Made by a program: the position numbers and the translations under genes. Below, one piece after another: positions 21,161 through 34,347 of a stretch of DNA of 64,000 bases. Every line of letters starts with the position of its first letter. Within the stretch, counting starts at the first letter, position 1. Below the pieces are notes generated by a model. The model was not told where the DNA came from. It saw only the letters and a program-made list of their open reading frames with translations, and ran no database searches. The stretch covers positions 14,883,073 to 14,947,072 of the forward strand of contig OW203767.1 of NCBI GenBank assembly GCA_934045905.1. Direction: 5' to 3'. The DNA comes from Leuctra nigra. Lineage: Eukaryota > Arthropoda > Insecta > Plecoptera > Leuctridae.

Positions 21161-24100
21161 CAGGTTGACACGTGGAAGAAGTTTGTTGTTTTGTCACATT
21201 TTAAGCTGGTATACGCAAAAGCGACAGGTTTAAACTTTCGCATTTCAAAATGAATAATCTCTTTTGTCTGGTACGAAACACGTAAGATTGCACGAAAGCA
21301 AAGTTTTCAGCATACATTTTACGAAAGACAAATTGATGTCAGCCTATTTTGTGACAACCCTCTTGCATTTTATAAGTAAGCAATTCGATTCATACTTTTA
21401 AAAGAGAACTTTATAATCTGCAATTCTCTTTCAATTTAAAACATAATTATGTCTTAACGACCTCTCTTTTATATTTGAAATAGGATCTCGTCTGGGGATT
21501 TGATTTGAAACCATTCTTCTAGGATTCATTCAGATTCATTAACAGATTACTTAATTATCCGTGATTAAGAAGTAATTTAAATCGTTCTTAAGCAAAGAAC
21601 AAGTAACACATTTCCTCTAATTGGGCGATGCTATTAATCTTCAAAGAATCGGGAGGAGTTGGAGATTTAGAGCATTAGAGATTCGTTTCACAATTTTTGT
21701 GAGTAAAATAGAAAAGCTCAAGATAGGTTTCATTAGAAATGATTTTGAGAAGAGACATTCTCTTTGGAGTAACACGAAAACGAAATGAAATACCAAAGAG
21801 ATTTTCTTCCGTCTGGAGAGGTATTTTCTCTTGAGCAATACTTGTTATTAAAATGTGATGAAGGTAATTAACATTTTTAATTAAAGTTTCTCCAAATGGC
21901 AACGTGAAAAATAGATATAACATTAACATCTAAAATGAGTAAGTGTTGATACTATTGTAACCAATCAATAGAGAAATAGTTTGGAATATTCGATAATGTT
22001 CTATTCTCGTCTGATAACAGCTCACTTACATTAAAACAATGTCTAAAACAACCATTATTGTGCCCTCTTCACCGTAATTCAATGGTCACTTACAACGTTT
22101 CAGTTCAATCTTGACCACTCATAATACTAACGCACACGACTAACGCTACTTCAAGTCTGTACAAAATTCGATAATCTTCTACATGAAAGAGAAAATATTT
22201 ATAAAATTCATAAATGAAACTCAAGGGGTCCTCTACATATTTTAAACTCATATTGAGCAAATGGCTGAACGGAATATGATTTTGAATATGAGAAATATTT
22301 TCTGAATGTCCAATATCGATAATGCCATATACGTCGGGAGGTCGTGGAGTGGGGGCTGATCTTTTAAAGTGCTTTTATTGTACGAAAACTTTTCCATTGT
22401 ATGCATCATTGAAAATCAAATGTGCCACGAGAATGAAAACAAGTTGGACTGACTTTTCCAGGACTTTCCCGCTTTCTTGATGTTTTTCTATGCATTCATC
22501 GTTAGGGAAAGTGAAGTAGGAAAGACTGAAGATGACGCGTTTTTAAAAAAGCTCGTGTAGAAAGGTTTTAATATCTTATATTCGTTATAAAAGTGAGGAA
22601 CGCCGGAATAAAATATTTATCTTCTTTTCCTTTTGAAATTCTGAAAGGTGAAAAAAAAATCCTATTGAAAATCCGCGCGAGTTTTGTGAAAATTGTTATT
22701 TTGGCAATTTGTCTTACTTTTAACAATAAAGCATGGTACGCTGTAACTTACATTTAGCTGCCGGAGTTTAGGTGCTCGAGTGAACCGTGGAGGTGTTTGC
22801 GACTGATTGATTTACACTGATGATCTCAATGGGAATCTGTTCACTTCCTTCCAAAGCTTACAAGTGTAATGGAGATGAATGGGATGACTTGCTGATGCAG
22901 CATAATTTATAACGACGAATACTAAAGAAGAAGAGGTTGTAAAATGATAAAGAATCTTAACAAAAACTTATATTTTTGCATATTTAAGAAGTGTACGATC
23001 TCCTGTATTTTCTAGATTCAAAAGTTCACGGAAAAGGCAATTGAAGGGATAATGTAAATTATTTTTCCTTCAACATTACATGAACTAAAGTTGTTGGTTT
23101 CATGTAATTTAATTTCAAACATAACCCATCTTATTGTTGAATAATGTATAAAATAGTGATGCTTTCTAAATATTCTACCGGCAGCTTCACAACTTGAAAA
23201 TGCAAAACGTTGCCAAGATGTCAAGTCCTAAAACACGTCTCGTTTTCCATTCTCAAACACATTGTCTCCATCCCGTCTCGGTTCCAATCCAATTGATCGG
23301 GTCGCAATGAAACAATAACATCTTAAAAGCAACTTGACATGTTCTACCTTCACCGTGATCGATCTCAACACTGGACCAGTTCCCAGCATCCGCCGTCAAA
23401 ATGACGATGCATCCAGGTGTGTTTACATCTCTAGAGATGCCTGCCCCCTTCCACCATGATGTTCATGGGTAATGTAAAATGTTGAGCAAACGCGCCAAGT
23501 AAATTTGTCTCGTGGAGTTTGTAGAGCATCAATTGCAAAGAGTTAAAAGGAGGGAGAGAGATAGGCTCTTTGAGAAATGGTGGCCACAGGGGAGTATTCC
23601 GCTACAGAGAAATGTAACTACCATTACATAATATCAATAGCTCCACTCTTCTAATGTTCTGTTTTATAGAATGCCTTACAATATTCATCTTTTTTTAATC
23701 CTTTTATTTTCTTTCAAGTCGTATTTTGAAATCATTTGTAGTGAGTAAAGTCAATTCCGTTTAAAGGATACAGTAGTACTTTTACAGCAAATGTTTTACT
23801 TAAAGATAAGACCTAATCAGTTTAATAAAAAATTAAAGAGTTTCAATTCTAGTTAAGATAGTTTTGTCTAGACTAGACAATAGTTCGAAAAAGGGGAATG
23901 AAGAAGATGATTGTATGGAAGAGATAAATAAATAAAAAGTTTCAAAAGATGCTATTAGAAAGGTTTAAGTTAAATTGTTTTCAGAGACTAAAGAAGAAAT
24001 AAAAGTTTTTCTCTGATGCCAGAGGATATGAGAGTTTGATGCCACAAGTAGATGAGAATCAACCTAACACAAAAACAAAGTAGCTGACATTTATGTAAGT

Positions 24101-24398
24101 TGTTGTTGACATTCCAGCAATAATTATAGTTCAATTAGATTACAATAGTTTAATGAGTAATCTTATTAAGCATTGTTGTAATATTATAATTTTGTCCAAA
24201 AATGATAGTTCTAGACAATTGTTTCTCAAATATAAAATCAGGCAGGGGCTATGTCAAACGTTTAATTAATTTTCATTAAAGGCTTAAATTTTTGACAAAT
24301 CGAAAAAAATATTTAAACTCAAATATTAAAACGAAAAACTCTTACAACATCAACTAGATACAGTTGTGAACTTACAGAGAATAGTCAGGGCAGTACTA
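21161..24398. other. Long AT-rich stretch, nothing recognised
   Basis: Scattered frames up to about 84 codons with no splice support or domain. No clear repeat structure. Confidence 0.4.
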
Positions 24399-24472
24399 TG
24401 GGATGAACGGATCTACGGATGTACGACCTTGTCGGATGAGAACTCTACCAACTTATCTACCCGACCGCTCGA
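24399..24472 (-). pseudogene. Decayed tRNA-like relic, second copy
   Basis: The plus sequence GAGAACTCTACCAAC-TTAT-CTACCCGACCG matches, with a few changes, the complement of the D-arm and acceptor of the better preserved tRNA-like relic at 46466-46537. The anticodon- and T-arm portions are largely lost. It is most likely the head of an old tRNA-derived SINE. The chance frames over it (75 and 107 codons) are not genes. Confidence 0.45.
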
Positions 24473-24796
24473 CAGACACCGATTTCAAACTCCAGTTCGA
24501 ACAAATCCTTTTCGCATTGCGCTTCCACATGAGGATATCGTTCTTGACTATCATTCTCTCCCTCCCTATAACATGCTCACAAGTAGAGTCTGACTTTGAT
24601 GATAATATACTAGACGTAATAATAATAATCCCTTCTTTGAAACGTCATTCCCTGAAATCCCCGTGTCTCGAACATAATCCAAAATCGATGTGGTTGCATT
24701 TGATGCCATGGACACAAACATCATGAACTGTGGAATCAGCAAGCAGCTGTCAATTCACACCCAATCTAGCTCATTACCCAGTGCAACGTTATAGCC

Positions 24797-26164
24797 GCAC
24801 TACATGGTGACATGGGATGGACGAGGTCACTACATGGTAGCATGGGATGGACGATGTTACCACATGGTGGCATGGGATGGACGAGGTCGCTACATGGTGA
24901 CATGGGATGGACGAGGTCGCTACATGGTGGCATGGGATGGACTATGTCACTACATGGTGGCATGGGATGGACGAGGTCGCTACATGGTGGCATGGGATGG
25001 ACGAGGTCGCTACATGGTGGCATGGGATGGACGATGTTACCACATGGTTTCATGGGATGGACGAGGTCGCTACATGGTGACATGGAATAGACGAGGTCGC
25101 TACATGGTAGCATGGGATGGACTATGTCACTACATGGTGGCATGGGATGGACGAGGTCACTACATGGTGGCATGGGATGGACGAGGTCACTACATGGTGG
25201 CATGGGATGGACGAGGTCACTACATGGTGGCATGGGATGGACGAGGTCGCTACATGGTGACATGGGATGGACGAGGTCGCTACATGGTGGCATGGGATGG
25301 ACTATGCCACTACATGGTAGCATGGGATGGATGATGCCACTACATGGTGGCATGGGATGGACTATGTCACTACATGGTGGCATGGGATGGACGAGGTCAC
25401 TACATGGTGGCATGGGATGGACGAGGTCGCTACATGGTGACATGGGATGGACGAGGTCACTACATGGTGGCATGGGATGGACGAGGTCACTACATGGTGG
25501 TATGGGATGGACGAGTTCACTACATGGTGGCATGGGATGGACGAGGTCGCTACATGGTGACATGGGATGGACGAGGTCGCTACATGGTGGCATGGGATGG
25601 ACTATGCCACTACATGGTAGCATGGGATGGATGATGCCACTACATGGTGGCATGGGATGGACTATGTCACTACATGGTGGCATGGGATGGACGAGGTCAC
25701 TACATGGTGGCATGGGATGGACGAGGTCGCTACATGGTGACATGGGATGGACGAGGGCACTACATGGTGACATGGGATGGACGATGTTACCACATGGTGG
25801 CATGGGATGGACGATGTTACCACATGGTGGCATGGGATGGACGATCTCACTTCTTGGTGGCATGGGATGGACGATCTCACTACTTGGTGACATGGGATGA
25901 ATGATCTCATAACATGGTTGCATGGGATGGACAATCTCACTACATGGTAGCATGGGATGGACTATGTCACTACATGGTGGCATGGGATGGACGATCTCAC
26001 TACATGATGGCATGGGATGGACACTGTCACTAGATGTTGGCATGGGATGGACGATGTCACTACATGTTGGCATTGGATGGACGTCTCACTACATGGGAGC
26101 ATGGGATGATGGACGATGTCACTACATGGTGTTATGGGATGGACGAGGTCACTACTTGGTGGCA
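24797..26164. repeat. 30-bp minisatellite, about 45 units
   Basis: The consensus unit reads TACATGGTGGCATGGGATGG followed by ACGAGGTCAC. Units are exactly 30 bp up to about 26070, after which indels appear. Because 30 is divisible by three, every frame gives a decapeptide periodicity. One minus frame stays open for 435 codons (24766-26073; HPMPPCSDLV repeated, one Cys per unit), and plus frames give MVAWDGRGHY and GMGWTRSLHG repeats broken by stops. The minus frame begins inside the array, has no signal peptide or flanking domain, and its codons are one substitution from a stop at few sites, so its openness is weak evidence for a protein. I annotate the array as a minisatellite. Confidence 0.95.
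25141..25740. repeat. Higher-order duplication of ten minisatellite units (300 bp x 2)
   Basis: 25141-25440 and 25441-25740 match base for base over 300 bp except for two substitutions near 25501 and 25516. The shared order of unit variants (ATGATGCC, CTATGCC and CTATGTC types) rules out chance. This is a block duplication within the array by unequal exchange or an assembly duplication. Confidence 0.9.
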
Positions 26165-27828
26165 GAGAAGGAATGGTTATCGAGCCACCGTAACAAGAAG
26201 TTCTTTATAGAGCTTCATCGATGACGTAAAGTCGATCCTATTCGATATTGGTTGATAACTTAGGCCCTTCTTTTAAGTTTGCACAAGTGAAATTCATAAA
26301 AGGGTGATGGATGGATAATGCCACCTTTGTTATCGAAATGAGATGCGCATATTTCTTAGAAAATGTTGATAATCGATGGAAAGGAAAGAAGGACAATATG
26401 AATTCATGAATGTATTAAGTAAAACAGTGTATAGGAATAATAAGACACCGTACTTCTTATCTAACATTTTTATGATTCAATGATTATACAATATGGGTGT
26501 GGTGCTTTTTTAAGTTGAATATCTTTTAACGTTAATGGAAAATATTTTGGTTAACCTCTTTGCTATCAATAAAAAATTATAGTATAGCTAATTTACTAAC
26601 AATTTACAAAAATAAATCAGTGAACTCTTCAGGGTTCGTTAAATACATGACTTCTCATAACGTTCTTGATGGTTTTTGAAGCATAATCGTGGAACGTTTT
26701 ATTCTAAAATTACCTAGAAGGAATTCTGATAAAGATCCGTCCACACACAAAATGTAAATATTCGGTTAGAAAATTCACGAAATCATACTGAGCTATCAAC
26801 TATAGACTCAAGCACGGCATCGTGAAGTGATTTTAGTTAGTAATGGTTGATCAACATTTCGTTTGAAGCTCAGTCCATTTCAGGAATTTCTGTTTGAGGT
26901 ATTTCACATACCGTGACTCACTTACAAACCCGTAACCGAATGGTTGTTCCTAGTATACTACGAAACTGACTGATATCTCCCACCCTCTCAATTCCTTCTT
27001 GTTGAATATTTTGCTAGACGGGTCGTTAAAATGAACTCCGGAGTGTTCTCAATATCGAAGTGATAACGTGGTAATTACCTCGGTAGTGTAGGAACTGGAA
27101 ATGTGCGTGAAATGTGGCTTTGCCAATTATATCTTGTGGCGAGACATTTTGATGGAATCCGTCGAAACGGCTGCGGCGTTATCAAATACGCGACTTTTGT
27201 GGTTATAACGAAATGCCAATTAACGATCACAATCTATTTGCAAGGGAGATCGAAGTACTAGCATTGTCATTCCAGGGATTGCAATGGTATTCATGTTTCA
27301 CCTTGCATACCTTGCATTGCATTACAACAAAGTTTTACTACCTTGTTCAACGAATCATTACCGATTGATTGAATATTCACCGATAAATGAATAGGAATGC
27401 AGAGAACGCGGTTATCAAATTAACTCCCAAATTAACAGGCATTTCTGATCAGAATGGGATAATAACAAAACGTTCGGTTAGAATCAGTTGATTGACTTTT
27501 AACAAAGTAAGTATAATTTAATAGAATGAACAGATAACTTTATGTTCTGTTGATACAAACTCAAATTAATTAAGAAAGTTCCAATGATTCGAAGTTAAAG
27601 AACTAAAGAATTTTACGAGTTATATCAATTAATATGGTCACGCTGTTCTCCATCTATTCTAATTGCAATGGATGATGATAATGGTGATTATGGTTGGAAA
27701 ATGATCATGAAGAAAGAGGAATGATGGAGTTGGGAAGGAGCGGTGGGACAAATTATTTTGGAACATCCCAGAATTTGCGTCAGCCAGTAAGGAACGTCAT
27801 GTTATGTACGAAACTCGATTAAAATGTT
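26165..27828. other. AT-rich stretch, nothing recognised
   Basis: No gene, repeat or RNA structure that I can support. Confidence 0.4.
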
Positions 27829-27930
27829 TAAGGGCAAGTCTTTCAATACTCTGCTAGCTTTTAAACGGTTGATTAAGACTGTATTGCCATGGCAACAACC
27901 AATGGCATTCCTAGAATGACTGTTAACTTA
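27829..27930 (+). mobile_element. Truncated PIF/Harbinger-like MITE
   Basis: TAA (27829-27831) is followed by GGGCAAGTCTTTCAATACTC, the same terminus as the complete element at 49353-49463. Similarity continues through the X-box palindrome TTGCCATGGCAA (27884-27895) to about 27925, then stops. The right terminus is absent or too decayed to see. Confidence 0.6.
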
Positions 27931-28807
27931 ATTACTGGTTTTAGATGTAATTGTTAATCAGTACATTCTGTTATAAAAGCACAAGAATATATTCATAATT
28001 CTCATTTCTTATTCTTCTACTTGTCCATATCTCACATCACCATTGTTGTAAGGTTTTGAACACTTTTTTGTAATCGTAAACTCCAAGCAATGAAAATTAT
28101 TTTAGTAATGGAAAACTATTCAAGCACAAAATGCTCTGAGCAAGTAACTTTCACCCTCAAAGCTGGAGTAAGAATATCATCCAATAACATGTTGACTGTA
28201 ACTATTTTGAGTTCGATGAAAAACTGGTTGAATTAATTCAAAGTACTTTGAATTGCACAATCATTGCTCGGACTGCTGGCTATACGAGAGCAATCCCTTC
28301 ATTTCCTGCTCTCACGTGTCTGTACCGACCAATCATCCAGCGAGATAATGTAAAAGCAATCTCAACTCGGCGTACGATGTAGAAGGTCAATATGGCCAGA
28401 TATTGACTTTAGTTGCGGAGGAAACTAGACAGTTTAGAGAGAGCTTGTTGGGCAAATTTTGCCTGTGAATTTATTTGTTTTGAAACTTGGGAAACTGCTG
28501 TACCGTAATGTATCTGTTTCTGAACTGCCCTTCCCGAAAAGCCATTTACATTCCCAGAAACAGCCTTGCAGGTTCTATACTCTCTTTGATGATGAAAAGC
28601 TGGCTCCTCCACTAGATACTCTACAAGTGGAAACATCGAACGTCAATATAATTGATTGATTCTTGCAATCGGTTTACTGTGTATTATTTTACTGCACGTT
28701 TAGAAATAATGTAGATCGCTCTGAAAGTGTCAACGTATGACAAGATTAGTAGTAAAAGTTTCCACAACTTATCCCATTTCGATAAAAGTGTAGTTTATTC
28801 GTCCGAC

Positions 28808-29078
28808 AATTGTGCAAAATGTGATAAAAGCATGAAAATGTGTGTACTTACTAATTCGACCGTGGGAATTCCAAATATGTATTGCCCAAAGTGAATTCCG
28901 GCAACTTTCGGAGTAATCCGAAAGTTTGATTAAGTTTAATTAATTAAATTAATAAAATGTCAAATAACGCAAGAAATAACTCCGAAAGTTGCAGTAATCT
29001 GGAGCCATCCAATTTTTTATTTCTCAATGTCAAATTAGTAAGTACACAAATTTTCATGTTTGTTACACAATTTTCGGA
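28808..29078. mobile_element. Foldback element with ~100-bp arms
   Basis: The left arm (28808-28912) contains CATGAAAATGTGTGTACTTA and the right arm contains its inverse (TAAGTACACAAATTTTCATG, ending near 29060). Outer parts (CAATTGTG against its inverse) and inner parts (GCAACTTTCGGAGT) also pair. The left arm ends in its own perfect hairpin AACTTTCGGA-GTAA-TCCGAAAGTT. No coding capacity. Confidence 0.78.
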
Positions 29079-30603
29079 ATTGACCCCTAAATTAGGAATA
29101 AGCAAAGTAATATAATATTCGAAGGTCATACATTTAGGAAATAATATATTTTTTTTATTTTAATAAAGGTTTTCAAAATAATGTACCTACTCCTTTTATC
29201 TCAGACCTTCACTGTCAAAAGATAAAATTCCCAAAAATTACGCGTTCACTGAAGAATATAGATATAATTATACTTTTATAACATCTCGAATTCCAATGGC
29301 CAATGTCATTAAAACGATATTGTTTCTAACAAATGAGACGTTTCAACTTTCCTACGAAGATTCAAATTCACGCCGCTTCATAACAAAGCGCTGGTCTCAT
29401 CTCCCACGCAAGTCACGTGACCCACCGAGCTTAAAGTTTACAAAACGAGTTGCATTTTAATATATAATAATATTTCAGCAGCGAATCACGTCTCGTGTTT
29501 TTTTGGCGCTCGCATTTCCCGAAGAAGCGAATAAAATGAGGATTTTTTTGTACTCATCGTCGGAAAACGAATGTAATTATGCAAATAAAAATGGAGCCAC
29601 TCTATGAAACATTCCACTCATGTCTAGCTTGGTCATTGTCTCATTTCCCGTCATTTCTCTCCATGATATTTTATCATATTTTACTCAGGTAACTTTTAAA
29701 GTCGTATTCAAAGTGATGTAATGAAATGAAATGTGAATAATTCATGAAATTAAGAAAAAAGTACAACTTCTTAAAGAGTGAAATATTACCTTTTTTTAGT
29801 AACCACTTGTATATTTAATTTGGAATAAAACTTTTGATATTTTCATCAAAAACTAAATGAAAAAAAAATATGACGTAGGTACTATCCATTATAATTTATT
29901 TTCATATTAATTACGCAAAATCACATAGCGATTTTTGTCAACATCTTATTTGTTACAATACCCTTTTGTTTCATCCCTAAATAAACAATTGGGTATCCAT
30001 GACCGTAATTACTAAGTTTCTATTCAAAGTTAATAATCCTCCTTGGATTACGTCATATCATGCTCAAATCCAAACGTCATTGTTTTTACATCACCTGTCA
30101 GAAAAGTTATAGGGGGTAACTTCCATGTTTTTATTGTAAAAAACGATACGGCTTTTTGCGTCAGATTTTCTTTTTAAGAGGAAGAGAGAGAGGGAATGAG
30201 AGAGAACGAAAGCATTGTTTTCTCTGACATAATCTAGCTATTTTGTTCAACTAAATACTTCAACTTTTTGATCCTCACAAACTTTTTGTGGGTCCCATAG
30301 AAACACTAACCATATAAAAGCTTTCTACATAAGAAACGTTTATTTCTTTTAGTTCTTTTCATCAATCTTTCAGAGGTTTCTTTTGTCTTCTTCTAATTAA
30401 TTCCTTTTGTCTTCGATTCTATACAACTAAAAGCTCCCGACTAGGAAGAAGCTTATTTTACCGTCGCACTGAGGAGGTTCTGATCCGCGAGCTTTTCCCC
30501 CCACAGCCTTTTACTCGTCATTTGAGGTCATGTGACCCATGAGCTTTGGGTAGGTGAAAGAGGGGTTAATCCGATTAGGGATGTTCGACTGATTGAAAGA
30601 ACA
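29079..30603. other. AT-rich stretch with a GAGA patch, no gene seen
   Basis: A GAGA-rich patch (AGAGAGAGAGGGAATGAGAG) lies at about 30183-30205. Otherwise nothing recognisable. Confidence 0.4.
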
Positions 30604-30825
30604 TGACGTAATACGGTTCAACAATACCCAGAGATCGAGCTTTCGACTAACTTGGCAACATGGCAGAGCTTGTTCAATTGGCAACGCCTGGGTTATTATA
30701 TAAGAGTGTTCGTGGTAGTTTGGTCTCGGATCATTTTGAGGGTAAAAGTCTATATAATTCGTATCAGCCTTTTGGATGAAAGTAACTTTGCTCTTAATAG
30801 TTTGACTGAAGCTTAAGTCGGATAC
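30604..30825 (+). promoter_or_regulatory. Candidate TATA promoter with short first exon
   Basis: TGACGTAA (30604-30611, CRE-type) and ATTGG (inverted CCAAT, about 30677) precede TATATAAG (30697-30704). An initiator-like TCATTT (A at 30733) lies 36 bp downstream, slightly farther than the usual spacing. A strong donor, ATAC followed by GTAAGTC, begins at 30826, giving a putative 93-nt untranslated exon. Each element is a match to an established consensus. The combination is suggestive, but no downstream coding exon is identified. Confidence 0.28.
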
Positions 30826-31281
30826 GTAAGTCGTCTTTGGGTTACAAGGAAAAGGTACAAGGAAGATGTCGTCATTAATGATAAGAATTTGTAAACGATG
30901 TTTTTCCTCGTTCTAATCGTGTATAATGCGATTTAATTTTTCCACAATATCTCTTGAACATATTGTAAGTCATAACCAAAGTCATATTATTAACAAGTTT
31001 CATAATATCATTGATGTAACCGCACTAATTTTATTTCGTATGACAAGTAACAAAACAACCCTCTCTATTACGTTAATAAAAACGATAGCAATGAAATCGA
31101 AATAATGGTACAATATCGACAAAATATATCTTATGATTAACAACAATGTAGTATAAATGTGTTGTATATGTTTGAATGTGCCAATGAACATATTCAAGTA
31201 AAGAAGTGATTCTGCATGAAGCAAGAACCGATAGAACGTATCGACTAATAGAGGCGCTTGCAAATGAAATCGATTCTCACT
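30826..31281. other. AT-rich stretch, nothing recognised
   Basis: If the promoter at 30.7 kb is real, this would be intron. The 87-codon minus frame at 31000-31263 looks like chance. Confidence 0.35.
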
Positions 31282-31647
31282 TCATGTCAGTTCTTTGGCA
31301 CGTCGCTGAATCACTGAGTTTGAAACAATAGAATGCTCATTATCGGTAGAGCCAGAGCGTGAGTGGAGCGAGGGTTGAAGGGGGGGATAAAAACACCCGG
31401 CAAATGTGTATGGTTCATTTGATATCAACAAGTTCGCGCCACTGTCAAACATGGCGGCACTGATGCGGCTTTGTTTGACTCCTTTTTTTTTATCAAAGTA
31501 TTGAATTCGGCATATTGATAGAATGTAACTTACAGCAGAGTATTTGTCAAATGAAAACGGATATGTTGACCGTTGTTTTGCATCCATTGTGAAAAGTGTT
31601 TTACCAATACGATACCCAATACAATGGAAGTTCTCTCTGGTTTTCAA
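31282..31647 (-). CDS. Unrecognised 121-codon open frame
   Basis: The minus frame runs to a stop at 31282-31284, with no ATG at its upstream boundary (the first internal Met follows about 20 codons in). The composition is mixed, with segments such as AAMFDSGANLLISNEPYTF. It covers a GC-richer patch containing CAAACATGGCGGCAC, a YY1-type match, on the plus strand (about 31447). I know no family it belongs to, and no splice signals frame it clearly. Chance is likely. Confidence 0.12.
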   Translation of the reverse strand: MKTRENFHCIGYRIGKTLFTMDAKQRSTYPFSFDKYSAVSYILSICRIQYFDKKKGVKQSRISAAMFDSGANLLISNEPYTFAGCFYPPLQPSLHSRSGSTDNEHSIVSNSVIQRRAKELT

Positions 31648-34325
31648 TTAAATCTGGCGATGCCATATGATTTTACAATTAATGATTATATTATTAATAT
31701 GGTACAACCTTGACGTGAGAATCTTTTTTCGCGCTGTAATACCTCAATTATACTGACCAATATTTTGAATCAAAATATCGAGCTTTTAGACAAACTTTGA
31801 ACTAACTTTGCATGATTATCAACATTCTTCATTCTGCTGTTGCTCTCATTTTGCTACGTAATCCAAGCTCTATTTCCATGCAAATGCGAATCCATTTCAT
31901 TTACATATTTGTTAATTTATTACAATTTCTTATACATATTCAAACAACCACATTGGTAATGCGTTATTAACAATATTGTCTTCTGAGATTATGAACCGAG
32001 TACAAAACCAGGAATCATGTAAATGAAACATGCGATTAATTTATATCTAAGGTAAGCACCAAGTCGCTAGTCTTAATCCTCCACCTGTTCCCTTTCTCCC
32101 GGCAATCTTCAAGGAAGCGTTTGTGGGAAGGGATGATGGAGGTGTTGATAAGGAAAGTGTGAATTGATTGGGAACGGCGATGGAAATGGGGAGCGTTGTG
32201 AAAGGGATGCGAATAATGGCCCAGGTGGATGGGGGGAGGGGGATAACGGGGGATCATCTGTAGTGGGAGAGGAAAGGGATGAATCTAATGATGCAGACTC
32301 CACGAATTGATGAGCACATGAGATCGTGTGACTACTACGCCTTCACCTGGGCATCTACTTTAGAACACAATGAAACGGCATGATGCGAGGCGAAATAGAT
32401 TTTATCAAAATGGGAAACGTTCAAATTTGACGACTCTTTCTTTCTATGGATGATATTCTACGTTTTGTGTTTTAAAACAATTGGATCCATTTGTAAATTC
32501 TACCGCATGTAATAATGTTGGTATTGGGAAGAGGATAGTCTCGAATCTTCATGCATTGTCAGTGGAATCGTTTTACGTTATTCGTATGACAAGAAACAAG
32601 TAAATGTTTTGAAAAATACAATATTCTCAGAAAAGAGACAACATGATGAAAATCTCATTATTCATCGTTTAAAATAACATACTTAATAGTATTCCACTTT
32701 CAATAGCTCAAAGCATTTCCATGTTCATTAACTTCTTTGATGCTTTCTATGTTGTATTTTACAGTTTAACAGCATTTATATATTATGTGATACCCTAGTT
32801 ACTTTATGGTGATACCTTAATGTCTATAATAAGTTTAATTTCCCCAGAGAAGAGCCTAGATAGGCTATGTGAGCTAGTTTGTGGATGTGTGCAAATAAAT
32901 GCAATGTAAATAAAAACTAATAGATTAAAGCTGGTATTATTAACTTGTGATTGAGATCGTGACATACTGACAAATGTGACATAACAATTGAGTAATATAT
33001 ATTCCATGATTCTTCATACAGTTTCTATCCGTTTTTAATAAAGTAGCCAATGTATGCTTGTTTGTCTCCAATTTTCACCACTATATTCCATCCAAATGGA
33101 AAAGAAGTTCACAATATCATTGCAGTTTTCATCTGCTTGTTCATTTTGGTGGAGAAGCACTGAAAAGTGGTGATATGCAACGTACCTAATGTAATGGATG
33201 TAGAGCACAGATTGTCAAAGAGTAATGATGGCGGTGCTTTTGTAAGAGTACAGATCCCAAGTTTCTGGAGGTGATGGAGGAGGTCTTTTTGCTTCCCGAT
33301 AGCCAGTACACAGAAACTCGGAGTATAGAACTAAAATACGATGATAATTGTGAGTATCTCACAATATAATGGGGAAAATATTAAAAATGAAAGATGAACA
33401 CGGCAGAAAGAAGATTATTCTTCTTTGATGATGTGCTTTTATATTAATGCAGAGATGGGTCTAGTTGTTATCTCCATTGTGTAGCTCGAGTTCGAAAAAT
33501 CGAATCCTTTTAACTCCACACAAGCTTTATCAGATGTACGTTTCTTGGAGAATCCAATGATATTGGCTTTACAAAAATTCCTCTGAAATCTGAAAGAACC
33601 GCGTATCACATATTTTACCTCATCTGTTTTTTTGGTACGTTATACTTTCCTGCCAGAAGGAAAAAATGACTTGTTTTTTATGTTCTAAAAAGACTACCTT
33701 GCGAGTCCTGACAAGCTCAGCTCATCTTTTAATTGGCTTCTCCAAATGATTTGTTGTCAAGTCGGTAGGTTCGAGGAAGAAGGAGGAGAGATAGCCAATT
33801 AGATTTCACTTCATTCTTTTCAGCAGTTTAGTCAACCTGGCTTTCATAATACTTCTGGTTAAGTTTCAAGATCTGGGGCTTTATTGGCTCTCGAAAATAA
33901 GAGGGGAAGATAAAGTTATATTTTCAAGACTTTTCTATATTACGTTATCTCTTTATACGTATATTCTGCTATACGAGTATTTCAAATTTTATGGAATTAT
34001 ATTTATGCCACATGTTTATTATACAAATCAGCTTATTATGCAGTGCAAAATTCATTCAAAAGAAGGTACATATTCCCATAAACAACCTTTGATTCATCGA
34101 AAAAATAAAAAAAATTGATAAAATCTGGGTGATTATGATCTCTAAAAATATCCTGACTTATTATTATAAAACACAATAGAGTCGAACTTTAAAACAATTT
34201 CCGCTTTTTTGAAATGTTATTCAACACCATGTCAATAATAGGTACAATTGTCGATAATAAAATTCTAGTTACGTTCTGCATTTCTGTATTCCCATTCCCC
34301 AGCTTACCTTTTACGTCCTTTAACT
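31648..34325. other. AT-rich stretch; G-tract at 32231-32252
   Basis: The tract GGGGGGAGGGGG-ATAAC-GGGGG is quadruplex-capable. Minus frames over it (64-73 codons, Pro/Ser/His-rich) result from the purine bias of the plus strand. No gene is recognised elsewhere. Confidence 0.4.
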
Positions 34326-34347
34326 CCCCCCCCCCCCCCCCCCCCCC
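34326..34347 (+). repeat. Poly-C tract
   Basis: 22 consecutive C. Confidence 0.97.

Noticed and set aside
24804..25904. Plus-strand Trp/Gly/Asp-rich repeat frames of 86-262 codons
   Set aside because: Phase shadows of the 30-bp minisatellite, interrupted by stops from single substitutions in several units.
24797..26164. CRISPR array
   Set aside because: Units are contiguous and all alike with no unique spacers, and the window is eukaryotic.
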